DNA of 64,000 bases from Sorghum bicolor (GCF_000003195.3 NC_012878.2:57908629-57972628); one strand, 5' to 3'; shown: positions 34,204-45,330, counted from the first letter of the stretch. Notes: a model not told the origin generated them from the letters alone. Made by a program: numbers and translations.

Positions 34204-35031
34204 CCACGAAAACAAATGACAATGTAATCAAACGTGATAGAAAAGGTCGTCTCGGCCTATATATATCTCTGGCTAAAGAGGCTCAGTACCACGACACTGT
34301 TCTGAATTCTGATGCTCTCTGAGGTTTTTGAGTTTACAATAAATAAATGTATCCGTGAATCCGTCACTGGACAATCTTTTTAGCTGCTGGGAAGTGGGAA
34401 TCAAAAGAGCATACAAACCTTGTCCCACTCTCTTTCTGGCGGACAGTCCGTACATGAGTCTGACTGTCGTCCAAATGCACAGAAGTGTATTCTGTCATAC
34501 ATGGAAAGACCTGAACCAACAGTCCTGCATCTGTCATTCTGTCTCATGTAGTCATATGCCTGATTGGCCGCGAGTTGCAAAGGGTTTTCTTTTCTTTTCT
34601 TTTTATTTGAATAGTTACAATAAAATTATTTTGTTGTTATTTGAAGAACTACAAGCAACGTATGCTTGGCCAGAATCCTGATGAACAATGGAACTAGCTC
34701 TCCTAGCTCGAGTGTGAACCCGGTGGTGCAGGCAGAGTGTGAACCGAAGTCTCCCCGCACGTGTGTAATGCTAATGCATGCACCAAAGGCAAAAGCTTTT
34801 ATGGCACGGGATAGCTATGCTCGGTGCGCGTCGTTAGCAGCGCACAGTAGTATAGCTGGGCGTACTGTACGTGCCAATGGCATTCAGGCGGCGTGCCGGA
34901 GGTCGGAGGAGAGTGAGATCAGAATTCATTCCAGCGTCTGTTGCTACTTGCTAGCTCCGGTCCCTGTCACCTTTCCTCGAGTTTCCAACGCCAACCACCT
35001 CGAGCAATATCCATAGCCAACAACCTAAAAA
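34204..35031. other. 3' flank of the PEX14-like gene
   Basis: Contains AATAAA at 34339-34344, a plausible poly(A) signal about 135 bp after the stop codon. The rest shows short frames without domains. Confidence 0.45.
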
Positions 35032-35275
35032 CCTCTTGTTTACTTCCACCCAAAATCCAAAAACTTTTTAAGATTCTTCGTCATATCAAATCTTTAAACG
35101 TATGTATGGAGTATTAAACATAAACGAAAATAAAAACTAATTGTACAGTTTGGTCGAAATTTACGAGACGAAACTTTTGAACCTAGTTAGTCTATAATTG
35201 GACAATAATTACCACAAACAAACAAAAGTGCTACAGTGTCGAAATTTTTGTTTCAAGAGGGAACTAAACAAGGCC
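35032..35275 (+). mobile_element. MITE, GGCCTTGTTTAG family, copy 5
   Basis: The left end is degraded (CCTCTTGTTTACTTCC); the right end is intact (GGGAACTAAACAAGGCC). The core has AACGTATGTATGGAGTATTAAAC and TTAGTCTATAATTGGACAATA. Confidence 0.85.
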
Positions 35276-37299
35276 TGCCCATACACCATTGACCATACTT
35301 ACAGAACACAAGAGAATGGAAGGCCAAAGCAGCCAAGCCAGCCTAACCGGCGACCGGCCTCTCCTTAATTATCTCCTTTCCTTGCCTTGCCCGGCTTTGT
35401 TTGCCAGATTCACGACATGTTTGCGTTGGGGCCGGCCAGGGCCGGCCTTTTTTTTTTTCGGTTGGCGTTGACTTGACTAGTCGTCGTCCAGAGCGCTTTC
35501 GTCTCCGTCCAGGGTAGTAGTATTAGGGTTGCATGCGTTTGACTCGCATCACGCTCACGTCAACACAGAGACTTGTAGCTCTATAGCCTCTCTAGAATCC
35601 GTACGCGACACGTCAAGATGCATGTCATGCATGTTCCATTTTTTTTTCTTTATTTCAGCGGTGAATGATCAATGATGCCGATCCGATGAGGCTCTTGGTA
35701 TTGGCGTTCAGTGGAATATTGTGGGATGGACGGCAGGTTTCGGTGTTACGGGAGTAGTTAATTAGGTCAGGTGCAAGTGCAAATGATGATCGATCGTGAC
35801 AACGAACGTCATGGAAGAAAATTCCAGTCCAGAACGACTGAACGAGAGGAGTGTGGAGTACGGATACGGAAAGGACCAGCGCTCGATTGACAGCATTAGC
35901 GCGCGCGTCAAACAAAATATGGTAGCCTAATGTTAGGCGTGTGTTAGGCTACCATTATTGAATAATAATCTCGATCTACAATCTGAGTGACAACGCATCC
36001 ATTGAGTTGCAACAAGAGGATGGCCTTGAATATATACACAGTTTTTTCTTTCTTTTTCCCGGCATTATATATATCTAACTCACGCGCGCATCATATATAT
36101 GCATGTACATACACATGTTGCTGTAGCTGACGCAGATCGCCGGCGCTGGTGTGAGCTAGCTAGCTATCTGACGACGACGACGACAAGGAGAAGGCAAATT
36201 AACCACCGATGAGCAAGCTGGCGGGCACTGACAATAAGCAAACTGGTCGCCGCGAACATGACGCGAGATGCGGATGCGAAGCTGAGCGGAAATGGCTCGA
36301 GGCCTGAGTCTCGTACGGTCCCCGGCCGGTCGTCGACTTGGACATGTTCCGGCCAGCTAGCTAGCTTTGCTTCCAGCTGGCGTGTGTTGCATTGGCGCCG
36401 GCGCGTTGGAGACGACGACCTGAAAGCAACAATTATCGCACGGGTTCACGAGCTCGGTCGATCGGTCAGGGGTACGTACGGTAGGTGCACAGTGCAATGG
36501 AATGCGTGTACTGTGCGAAGCGATCGGGGTCAGGTTTGCGACGTTTTTGGTCTTGTGGACACTGCCAAAAAAAAAAAGGTGCCGACATGGGTAGAACACC
36601 TAGAGGCCGCGCGCGAGCGTGCGTGCGTGCACGAATCGAACGCCATGATAGCAGACAGGATTGACGCGAAAGCTACACAACGAAGCACACCCGCCGGACG
36701 AGAGCTTCAGATCGATCGGCCGCCGTTGGCTGGCTCAGAATGAAGATCGAGCGAATCATGCCGCCGCGCGCTTCAGCATGATGTTAATTGCGCTTGTGCC
36801 TCCAGCTCACTCATGTGCCGTACCTTACCTGCAGCGTCGGTAGACGGCGCCCCCACTCTCCTCTCCTCCATCAGGAGGCAACAAAGACATCATCTGAGTG
36901 TGCATTCCTTTCCAAGAGTTGCAAGGTATATGGTTGGGAAGAAGGAGGTCCACCATTCATGAAGTGAGTCGGCTTGAGACCAGGAAGACAAAAGAATGCC
37001 ATTGAATGCTATCGAAGCAGCAAGTTCCTACGCATGGAGTATCTGTCACGAGCAACAAGGAGGTGGAGGACTATTTCCAGCTCTCTACGATAGAGGGCAA
37101 ACAACATTGTTAAGCCAACCTCTCCACTGGACGGAGTCTGTCTATCCAACGTCCATAAGATGGCGAGCCACCCACAAAATTTGCTTTTAGGCTGTGCACC
37201 TAAACTTTCCAATTGAGTGTGTCAAAGTTGATTGTTGTTGACCTCAACAATCAAACTCATTAAGTTGAGTTTGCAGAATATTCACCATCGGCAGAGAGC
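35276..37299. other. Intergenic region, no gene supported
   Basis: The open frame at 36258-36743 (161 aa, plus) has no domain and looks like chance GC-rich coding potential. A (GAC)n run lies at about 36170-36184. The stretch 36860-37190 looks like old repeat-derived DNA but I could not place it. Confidence 0.35.
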
Positions 37300-38375
37300 T
37301 TCCAAGAGATCGTTTTTCGCGACCAGGTCTGTGCCCGTTTTTATTAAGAGGGAAGCAAAGGCTAGTACACAACCGAGTACGAAGACGGCTTCAAGGCGAG
37401 AGGCCTCACACACCGCAACGAAGAACCCTCCCCACTGAGAAAATTGTAATTACAGGACACCAAACAAAGCCCTTCGCAATTATAGAAAACATTGGTTTCT
37501 TGTTTTGCATTACAGTTGGTGTGTTTAATCACTTTATTAATCAAAATACATGTATTTTGTCCCTAAAAGGGCTGTTTTACCTTTTAGTGGTCGGTGGCCT
37601 TAAAAGACGTTGATTGGCCAGGTGATTTGCTGCTCGCCTGGCCTGCGTTGCTGTGATTGGTCGGCTGCTTGGTTGTCGCTCCCCTGGCTGCGTTGCTGCT
37701 GCCTGGGCATGGCTGGCCGCCGGCTGAGGAGCAGTGGGCCACCGTCGGGGGTTGGCCGGCTGGCGCAGCCTGGGAATCCATCGCTGCGACGTCGGGAGGT
37801 CGAGGAGGCAAGCGACGGTAGAGGAAGAGTCGGACAGAAGAGGAAACGTCGATCTCATACGTGAAAATAGCACAAGGGTAAAACAGTCCTCTTAGGAACA
37901 AAATACATGTATTTAAATTAATAAATTGATAGAAAACACCAAATGTCATGGAAAAACAGAAGTCAATGTTTCAATATTCATTTTAACAAAGATGATGTTT
38001 GGAGTCTATAATTACGAAGCAAGTTATTTGGTGTCCTACCTATATTTACAATTTTCTCTTAGCGACTACTGGAACTGAGCAAACACACGTCTTATGACCA
38101 AAGCAAGCTTAAGGCAGCAAGCGGCCGGGGTGTAACCCGCTATGGCCCACTGCTCCCTTACTCGATGATGTCCGCTACCACCTCTGGTGCCGTTCTTGAC
38201 GCTTCTCTGAAGACCCTCGCGTTCCGTTGCTTCCAAAACAACCACGGCACCAACAACATCAGAGAGTCGAAAAGCGGCCTAGATGCTATGTTGATCTGAC
38301 GGCGCCGCTTCGGTCTACCATACCAAGAGATCTCATTAGGAACCTTTGGGCGCAAACTTATGCCTTGCACTGCAT
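37300..38375 (-). mobile_element. LINE (non-LTR retrotransposon) 3'-end remnant, interrupted
   Basis: On the minus strand 38370-38158 encodes LMLLVPWLFWKQRNARVF, the typical C-terminal tail of plant LINE reverse transcriptases. A frameshift follows and then a continuing tail (EQWAIAGYTPAACCLKLAL). After the Pack-MULE-like insert, 37300-37435 reads on the minus strand as a LINE-type 3'UTR ending CTTAATAAAAACGGGCACAG and GGTCGCGAAA. A related 3' end occurs at 57896-58075. The element is 5'-truncated and dead. Confidence 0.7.
37437..38058. mobile_element. Pack-MULE-like element with long inverted ends
   Basis: The left end GAGAAAATTGTAATTACAGG, then GGACACCAAA, GCAATTATAGA, CAAAATACATGTATTTTGT and CTGTTTTACC, reappears inverted from 38058 leftward to about 37860. 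The inverted ends are about 140-200 bp long (the right one is longer), as in Mutator-like elements. The GC-rich 280-bp centre (37580-37860) has open frames rich in Ala, Pro and Gln and looks like a captured gene piece of unknown origin. The 9-bp target duplication is not convincing (about 5 of 9 match). It interrupts the LINE remnant. Confidence 0.65.
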
Positions 38376-39098
38376 AAAATGTTGTGTAGTGAAACCACGT
38401 ACGGTGCTTACCTGTTCATTCTCTTGTCAGGCAACAAGGTTTTTCTTTTATAATAAATCAGCAAACAGTTATAATTTTCAGACAAGCGAACAAGCTGAGT
38501 TAGAGTTTTACTAAAAAACATATATGGAATTAGAGAGATTTCTTGTCAATTGTCATTATTGGCTCCAGGCGATACCAAAAGGAAGATTTATTGTCATTCC
38601 CAACGGCGATGTTTTTATCGCAGCTGCTAACAAAAGACGGTCGGTTCCATTAATTCCATCGCATCGTGCCATCCGGCGGCAGCAAAGCATTTGAAACGAA
38701 GATGCCTGCATGCCTCCGATCCTCCGATGCTTTGCGTGCCGCGTGCGTGCATGCACCGCGCCGTCCACGAGAGGGCGGCGCGCGCGCGCTCGAGAGGCCG
38801 AGCGAGACGGACGGATCCCATCAGACCACATCATCACCTGGTGTACGACGTCGCCGTCTCCCAGCCCCCCGGCCGGCGTGGCGGCGCACGCACGGCACCT
38901 GGTGACCGCCCCGGCCGCCGCCGTCGCGCGTTCCGTCGCCCACGTCGCGCGGCCCGCGCTCCCGCTCCCGTGCCCGTGGTCGTGGTCGCAAAGCGGCACG
39001 GGTTCTTTCCTTTCCGTAATTAAAGCAGGAGGGCGGTTGGTCACCGAGTACCACTCGTGTCTGCCGCGTCCGCCCGGGCTGATCGCTGATGCGGGCAC
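38376..39098. other. Intergenic region
   Basis: AT-rich to 38660, then a GC-rich patch (38700-39120) with overlapping frames in all directions and no domain. No gene is supported. Confidence 0.35.
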
Positions 39099-39427
39099 CG
39101 ATCCTCCGCAGCTGAATTCCTGGTGAATTTGTCGTTGGCAGGTGCGTGAACACGAGCATAGCAGTTCACACTTCACAAAGACTGATGCGTGCACGAGAAC
39201 GTACAACTGGTGGACGAAAACTTCGAATCGAAAAAGGCGGATTTAAACGTGGTTCTCGATCGATCCTCCGCAGCTGAATTCCTAGCCAATTTGTCGCTGG
39301 CTGGTGCGTGAACACGAACAAAAAAAGAGCAGCAGTTCACGAGGCTGATGATGCGTGCACGGGAACAACTGCTGGACGGAAACTTCAAATCCAAAAGGCG
39401 GATTTAAACGTGGTTCTCGATCGAAGA
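39099..39427. repeat. 162-bp diverged tandem duplication
   Basis: CGATCCTCCGCAGCTGAATT starts both units (39099 and 39261), and both end with GGCGGATTTAAACGTGGTTC. Internal parts differ by substitutions and small indels, so this duplication is older than the one at 39665. Confidence 0.85.
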
Positions 39428-39664
39428 TTAATGACAATAATGCCAATGGAAATTTTGTGCTTCGCACGCCAGACGTAGGCGTTCACACTTGGTCGAGAAA
39501 AAGGCCACGAGCTAATCTTCCGGTTTAGCCCCTATTAAATGGAGCCGAAGGTATTCCTAGACATGAAAGACTCTCATCTCTACTGGTTACTGGAGTGGTT
39601 TCGAGGTGTGCGTGCGTGAGGGTGGTGGTTTGAATCCCACGTCCTGCGTCTTTTTTGCTCTGCG
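39428..39664. other. Spacer between two tandem duplications
   Basis: No feature seen. Confidence 0.3.
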
Positions 39665-40004
39665 ACTAACGAAGCGGCAGGGGCATTCCAGTCCTCCGGA
39701 CTTCTTCAGAGCTACAACATCATGTTTTACGAAATCTATACAAGTGCCCAGAACGTCACTTAAATCTGGTATGGAGGGAGTATGCTTCACCTCACCACCA
39801 CCAGTCGCGTGATCAATTTCTAACCCGAAATCATACTAACGAAGCGGCAGGGGCATTCCAGTCCTCCGGACTTCTTCAGAGCTACAACGTCATGTTTTAC
39901 GAAATCTATACAAGTGCCCAGAACGTCACTTAAATCTGGTATGGAGGGAGTATGCTTCACCTCACCACCACCAGTCGCGTGATCAATTTCTAACCCGAAA
40001 TCAT
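39665..40004. repeat. 170-bp near-perfect tandem duplication
   Basis: The unit beginning ACTAACGAAGCGGCAGGGGC at 39665 is repeated at 39835 and ends GAAATCAT at 39834 and 40004. I see a single difference (ACAACATCATG against ACAACGTCATG). It lies about 160 bp beyond the 3' end of the DUF1645 gene. Confidence 0.93.
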
Positions 40005-40165
40005 TAGCTATAACCGCCTACTTACGCACTAGTAAAAAAAGCGATAATCACATACAGTAGAATTTGATTTTTTTTTTTTGCCGCAATCCAATCCAAGCCC
40101 TGAAAACTGAATAATTAATCAGGGTGTGTAACTGATCGAATAGTTTGTTCGCCTGTGACAAGACG

Positions 40166-41089
40166 TCAGAACGGATGGTGGTGGCTCCGGCTGATGCCAT
40201 TCACGTTGGCGAAGAAGCCCACGAGCTCCTCGCGGTACGGCAGGAACGTGCGCCGCGGCGTGCCGCCTGGTGGGACGGGGACGCCGAGTCCGCCTCTGGC
40301 GAGGTGCGCTATCCGGTGGGCGGCGGCGGTGTCGGCGTCTGCGGCGGCGACGGCGGCGGAGGGCGCAGGCTTCCTGGCGCCTGCAGGCCGGGCAGGGACA
40401 GGGGCAGGCTTCTTGCTCCGCCTGGGCGCGTCGTGCGCCGGCGCGGCGGCGAGAAAGAGGAACTTCTCCCTGCCGTCGCTGTGGCTGCGGCCCACCGCGA
40501 GGTCGCTGATGCGGAGCCATCGCGCCATGGACCCCGTGGACCCGCTCTTCCTGGGCGGCGTCGGCGGGGAGGGCGACGCGGACGAGCCCGGACGCCACAC
40601 GCAGTAGCTCTCCGGCGCCACGCCTTCCAGGCCGTCGTCGTCCGTGGCGGCCCCTGACGACGACGACGACGACGACGTGGAGCTAGTGGAGGAGTTGCGC
40701 TCCCGGGTTTCCTCCAGGAACAACTTTCCCAGCTGGCCCCTCACCCGCGGCGGGGCAGCCGCCGGAGCAGCCGGACGCGTCGTGCAGCCGCCGTGGCTGC
40801 TGGCGCCGCGGCCGAACACCGGGTAGAAAGTCCTGATCCGGCCGTCGGCGAAGAGCTCGTCGGCCGGGGCGGCCGTGCCCGCGGGGGAGTCCCTGCTGAC
40901 GAACGGGAACTCGAACTCGAGCTCCCCCTCGTCGTCGGACGACTCCTCGCCTGAGGACGACGACGAAAGCAGCTGGATGGCGGGAGCTAGAGCATCGCCG
41001 TCATCGCAGGGCTTGCCGGTCGTCGGCGCCGGCTGAGCGACGGTGGGTGCTTGTGCCTCTCTTGGTCGTTGGGGAATTCTCTCCTCCAT
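40166..41089 (-). CDS. DUF1645 family protein, intronless
   Basis: A 307-aa protein with the scattered motifs of the plant DUF1645 family in the usual order: FEFPFVS at 59-65, ADELFADGRIRTFYPVF at 76-92, SYCVWRPG at 161-168, WLRISDLAVGRSHSDGREKF at 191-210 and the C-terminal FLPYREELVGFFANVNG at 282-298. Serine and acidic runs lie at 42-55 and 133-152. Rice OsSGL, of this family, affects grain length and stress tolerance; most members lack a known biochemical function and are often nuclear. The frame is open back to an ATG at 41236, but that ATG lies directly on a TATA box (ATGTATATAAAC), so the start at 41089 is much more likely. Confidence 0.92.
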   Translation of the reverse strand: MEERIPQRPREAQAPTVAQPAPTTGKPCDDGDALAPAIQLLSSSSSGEESSDDEGELEFEFPFVSRDSPAGTAAPADELFADGRIRTFYPVFGRGASSHGGCTTRPAAPAAAPPRVRGQLGKLFLEETRERNSSTSSTSSSSSSSGAATDDDGLEGVAPESYCVWRPGSSASPSPPTPPRKSGSTGSMARWLRISDLAVGRSHSDGREKFLFLAAAPAHDAPRRSKKPAPVPARPAGARKPAPSAAVAAADADTAAAHRIAHLARGGLGVPVPPGGTPRRTFLPYREELVGFFANVNGISRSHHHPF

Positions 41090-41225
41090 GGCCGCGACGC
41101 GACGCAACTCGTGAGCTTTTGTGACAGACGGCGTGACGCTTTTGTGTGGCGCGGCCGCGGCGAGGGTGGTAGGAGGGCTGAGGCCCGAGGAGACGTGCGG
41201 TGCGGGGGATAAGAAGAGGCCGGTG

Positions 41226-41233
41226 TTTATATA
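41226..41233 (-). promoter_or_regulatory. TATA box of the DUF1645 gene
   Basis: The minus strand reads TATATAAA, about 137 bp upstream of the chosen start codon. Confidence 0.7.
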
Positions 41234-41936
41234 CAAAGGCGGAGGAGGAGGCGCGGGTGGGGGTGGGGCCCGAGGCGTTTGAACGGCGGGGATGCCATGG
41301 CTCGTCTCGCCACAAGGTGGTGGTGGTGGAGGGGGTGGGCCCAGCCAGGGAGGCGTTCCAGAAGGTCAGTACCAGACTCTGGCAGTCTTTGTTTTGTCCT
41401 TGACAATGACGACGACGGCTGTGACGCGTGCAGACGGAACGAAGGAATGAGCGAATGACCCAACGAGCGGATGCGCTGCCCTATGGAGGATGTTATCCGT
41501 TTATATTTAGTGCATGTCGCTGAGATTTGTGTTTAATTTCACGTCGTATTGCCAATGCCATGTCATCTAGCCTGGCCCCCCGAGTGCGAGTAGTTTTCAC
41601 TGTGGTCGCTTTGCGGACAAACTCAAAGAAGCTGCATGCACTCCGGTCGGTCGTCGCCGGCCCTGCTAGTGACCGGAGACCGCGAGTCGACGGTGGCGTC
41701 ATTGAGTGAGTGTCCACTACAGCACTACCAGCACTACCGGCGTGGGCGCTAGACGGGTTAACGAACAACGACTCTCATCGCGTCGCATGATCACTCCCTT
41801 GGACTCCAAGCCTCGTCTCCGGGCCCTAGCTCCCTTTTCTGTTGGAAAATGCACAGAATAAAGTGCGTTACATAGCAGCATACTGTGCACTGTACGCTAC
41901 GGCCGACAGGGACACGCGTAGCTAACTACCCTGTAG
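41234..41936. other. Upstream region of the DUF1645 gene
   Basis: Probable promoter of the minus-strand DUF1645 gene. No gene or transposable element was seen. Confidence 0.4.
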
Positions 41937-42512
41937 GAATAGGATTGTAGTAGCAGACTGCTGTTCCACAAGGACCTCGTGCCGTCGCCGTCGATCTTTT
42001 TTTCCCGGTGCCGTGTCGCGCCTTCATTGACACCCCACCCAGAGCCTATGGCCATCCCGCGCTCGCGCGTCGCGCCGCGCCGCGGATGCGTTCCCACGCC
42101 AACAGCGATCCCCTACCCTGTGCGGGCACCGGGCTGTGGGCTGTGGCGGTGCCCGCGCTCCCGCGTTCCCACGTCGAGCGGCACCGACCGCGGCGGGCGG
42201 CGGAGATGCACGGAAGCAGATGATTCGGACGGACCTGACGCAGCCAGCAGCGGAGGAGCGTGAGCGGAGGGACGACGGCACGACGCGTACGCCCGGGCCG
42301 GGCCCTTTCTGCCTTTTATTGTCAGTCCTTGGTGACCAACCGGAGCTTGGTCCTGTACGCTTGTTGTGGTGTGCAGTGCTGTGTGTGTGTGTCTCTCTCT
42401 CTCTCTCCCACGCTCTCCACATGGCTCATTAACTGCGTCCACACCACTGTTTCGTGCCTGGTCGGACGTTAGGCGTGCACCTACACGGTGCGCCGCCGTA
42501 CGTGCCATGGTC
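41937..42512 (+). repeat. Long direct repeat, left copy
   Basis: Begins GAATAGGATTGTAGTAG and ends CGCCGTACGTGCCATGGTC. It matches 45331-45850 in order through GATGCGTTCCCACGCCAACA, GGCGGAGATGCACGG, AACTGCGTCCACACCACTGT and GGTCGGACGTTAGGCGTGCA, with small indels. It contains a (TC)n run near 42392-42406. There are no LTR-type TG..CA ends. Confidence 0.88.
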
Positions 42513-42752
42513 ACCAGTGGGGCGACGGGGCCGGTGCGCGTCGGCGGCATGTGGCCCGTGCGGATGGGCCAGGTTCAGCCCAAGTACGGAAGTACGAGTT
42601 CCTGTCTTGGGTAACCTGGGCAGCTGGGCTGACAAGTTCAGCCTCAGTGGGCCGATCGAGTGTTGGGTCTCGACAAGTCTGCGCTAGGCTACCAAGTTGG
42701 GATTAAATTGCACGTGGCAAAACAGAATATGATGCGGACATCAGCCGTGGCG

Positions 42753-43004
42753 GGCCTTCTTTAGTTTTCAAAAAAATTGCAAAATTTTACAAAATTATTC
42801 AGATTCACCGTCACATTGAATTTTTAGACGTATGCATAGAGTACTAAATATAGATGAAAATAAAAACTAATTGCACAGTTTGGTTAGAATTGACGAGACG
42901 AATTTTTTGAGTCTAGTTAGTTTATAATTAAATAATATTTGTTAAATACAAATGAAAATACTAATATTCTTATTTTGTAAAACTTTTTGGAAGTAAACAA
43001 GGTC
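42753..43004 (+). mobile_element. MITE, GGCCTTGTTTAG family, copy 6
   Basis: The ends are GGCCTTCTTTAGTTTTC and GGAAGTAAACAAGGTC; the core has CACATTGAATTTTTAGACG and TTGACGAGACGAATTTTTTGAG. It sits directly before a coding-like fragment at 43020. Confidence 0.85.
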
Positions 43005-43019
43005 GCGGTCTCGATCACT

Positions 43020-44090
43020 CCCTTCCTCACCTCCACGGCTCCGCTGCACCCCCGCACCCCAAACCTAGAACCGGCCGCCGTGTCCGCGCGAGGGGTGCGC
43101 CCGGTGATGCTGCACGACAAGGAGAACAACAACCCGGCGGACGCGCAGCCCGGGAAGCTCCAGCGCGCCGCCGCCGGGACCGGGAGGGAGCCGCTCGCGG
43201 ACGCATCGCCACCACCGGCGGGGGAGCCCATGGAGTTCGCGATCAGGGTGGACGACGCCGTCCTCAACGAGAAGATCGATGAAGGGGAAGAAGAACAAGA
43301 TGGACTACACGGTCTGTGGCTCCATCCCTCTATCCCGTACCCTCATGTGTGTTGTGAACTGGTTATTACTGGTTACCGTATCAGCAGCGTTTCTGGACTA
43401 CGGAAACTAAACTACAGACAAAAAAATGGACCAGTCACTTGCCATTCAATATTTCCTTTCAACAATAATTGAGCATCAGTTAATTGGATAACAAACCTAG
43501 TTTGTAGGAAGAAAATAAAGATGTTTAATTTTTTAATTTAAACATCAAAATGATAAGCTTCTACCCATGGTACTGACGATGATTCCACTGAAAGTAGTTC
43601 CTAGGACCATTACAATGCTCCACTCAAAGTAGCTCCTGGCAGTAAGTCCTTTCCTTGTCCACGCTTTTTTATTCAATTTGTTTATGGAGAATCATCCTGA
43701 TGTCTTGATTATATGGTGTTGTCCTTGTACTCTTGGCAAAATGAAGTTGAAAATCTTAGAATGAAACTTCAACATGTAGATACTAGATCTGCTCAAGTAG
43801 ATCATCTGCTGGCTGTTAATGGAACATACAAAGAAAAAAGAGTGACTGGAACAGTTGCCATTCAGTTGGACAGCCATGCAAAAAATTATCTGCCCTTCAG
43901 GTATGATTATGTGTCTAGATAATTTGATCGTTATCTAGATAAGTGAAACTTGCTAACATGTTTTCAATGAAATAGAGAACATATTTATCCCAAAGAGACA
44001 AGGTATAGACGTCGCTAATTAAGCTTGCAGCTGCCAATGAAAACCTTGCAGATGTCAAAGAAAAGCTTGCAGATGCCAAGAAAAGCTAAG
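43020..44090 (+). pseudogene. Gene fragments of unknown origin (coiled-coil-like)
   Basis: Three coding-like pieces lie in line on the plus strand. Piece one, 43020-43310, contains VMLHDKENNNPADAQPGKLQ and PMEFAIRVDDAVLNEKIDEG. Piece two, about 43740-43912, contains EVENLRMKLQHVDTRSAQVD and a HLLAVNGTYKEKRV stretch. Piece three, about 44016-44090, has three repeated heptad-like units (KLAAANENLADVKEKLADAK) followed by a stop. Together they look like the start and coiled-coil parts of one gene, but I found no complete splice chain and do not recognise the protein. The setting between direct repeats suggests captured or duplicated fragments. Confidence 0.45.
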
Positions 44091-44189
44091 GGTGTGTAAA
44101 TGACTATTTCTTCATTATATAATGTTGTGTAATATATATCAGTAAGTACAGGTTTACCAATATATATGTTTGTTAATGTATCAAGTATT

Positions 44190-45330
44190 CACATAGTAAA
44201 ATGGCTGCAAGTTTAATCCTTACGCAAGTATAATGGCTGCAAGTTTAATCCTTACGCTGCTGCAGACTACTTCATACGTGATATCTGAACATGTCTGTGA
44301 AGTGTTCATTTCGTAGATAGTTTCATGTCAATGCAATTAAATTAACTTCAGAAAGTAGTATTGTTCCTAACTGCTCATTGCTGCATGGTACACGATTTAA
44401 GTAATCAATCCTGTTTAGCATCATGTTGATTCTCAAAGGTCAACTTACCTTTGGTAGACTGATGAGAGATTAAAAAAGTGAAAATGTCTTGTTTAGTTTC
44501 ATTGTTAGATCCAGGGTTTACAATTTCAGTGAAATTTTGTTGAAATTCCTAAAATGTCGCCTTTTTCTTCGGGGGTCCAAAAAAAATTGTATCGGTCAAA
44601 ATTTTTTGGCTGAATTCATCTTTCATCCTAAATCCTAGTAGATCCTCCATTTCCTCTATTTTTTTTACTAAAGACCTAAGTTTATTCAATTTGCTCACTC
44701 CCACGTCCAGCGTCACTAGCATTGGCAACTCACTCATCGTCAGCTCGCCAAATATATTGTGTTATTTAGTCGGTTTTATATATATTTGTGGTACACGATG
44801 GATTGGAGAATGTTTCTAATGAAATGACGTTAAATTTAAAAAAAACATTTTGAATTTGGTCCAACATTGCTAAAATTCTCAAAATTTCGTATTTCTCGCT
44901 GGGTGCCAATTTTTTTTTACACTCGAATTGTAACCCTGGTTAGATCTAGCCAGTTGCAGTCTCAAGGCTCTTTGAACCTGCTGAGTATGTTCACTGTTCT
45001 GAAAAGTTATGTATCTATTCACTAATTTATTGTGAGAGAAAAACAATGTTGGATGGCAGAAAAAAATACAATTTATAAGACAAATGAATGGAGCCGACAT
45101 GGGATGGTGAGTGAGAGCTAAGAAGTTCACTCAATATGTGCTGCTAGATATTCAAACATGCTTGTTTCAGTTACCTTTTGCGTCATGAGTGCTCTGGTTT
45201 CCACTTCACCTTATCATGCATTGCCCTTGTTACGCTACCAGGAGTATATTAATAAACGTTACAAAGTCTGAAATTTTGATATATGTGACTTTGTCCTCCA
45301 AATAAAAGAAGTTTTTGCATATACGTATAT
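44190..45330 (+). repeat. Diverged copy of PEX14-like intron 6
   Basis: This stretch matches 32970-33530, inside the PEX14-like gene, in the same order: AAAATGGCTGCAAGTTTAAT, GTCTGTGAAGTGTT, TTCCTAACTGC, GCTGCATGGTAC, CATTGTTAGATC, TAGCCAGTTGCA, GATATTCAAACATGCTTG, TTATCATGCATTGCCC and GTTACAAAGTCTGAAATTTT. A 30-bp local duplication (AATGGCTGCAAGTTTAATCC twice, 44200-44260) and the element at 44512-44938 are extra. No exon sequence was copied. Confidence 0.88.
44512..44938. mobile_element. Non-autonomous hAT-like element, 427 bp
   Basis: The ends are CAGGGTTTACAATTTC and, inverted, CAGGGTTACAATTCGAG. It is flanked on both sides by the 8-bp duplication GTTAGATC (44504-44511 and 44939-44946). 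The related PEX14-like intron holds the unoccupied site, with GTTAGATC once at 33265-33272. The 8-bp duplication and CA(G)GG ends fit the hAT superfamily; there is no transposase. Confidence 0.85.

Noticed and set aside
36258..36743. 161-aa plus-strand frame
   Set aside because: No domain, poor start context, and a long A run that would code only lysines; no sign of selection on the frame.
40145..40657. 150- and 170-aa plus-strand frames
   Set aside because: Antisense to the DUF1645 gene, which has ordered family motifs.
41089..41236. Upstream in-frame ATG of the DUF1645 gene
   Set aside because: That ATG overlaps a TATATAAA box, so it should lie upstream of transcription; the family-like protein starts at the later ATG.
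42392..42406. TC-rich run as a possible CRISPR-like or structured repeat
   Set aside because: Simple dinucleotide microsatellite; CRISPR arrays are not expected in plant nuclear DNA and no spaced repeats are present.
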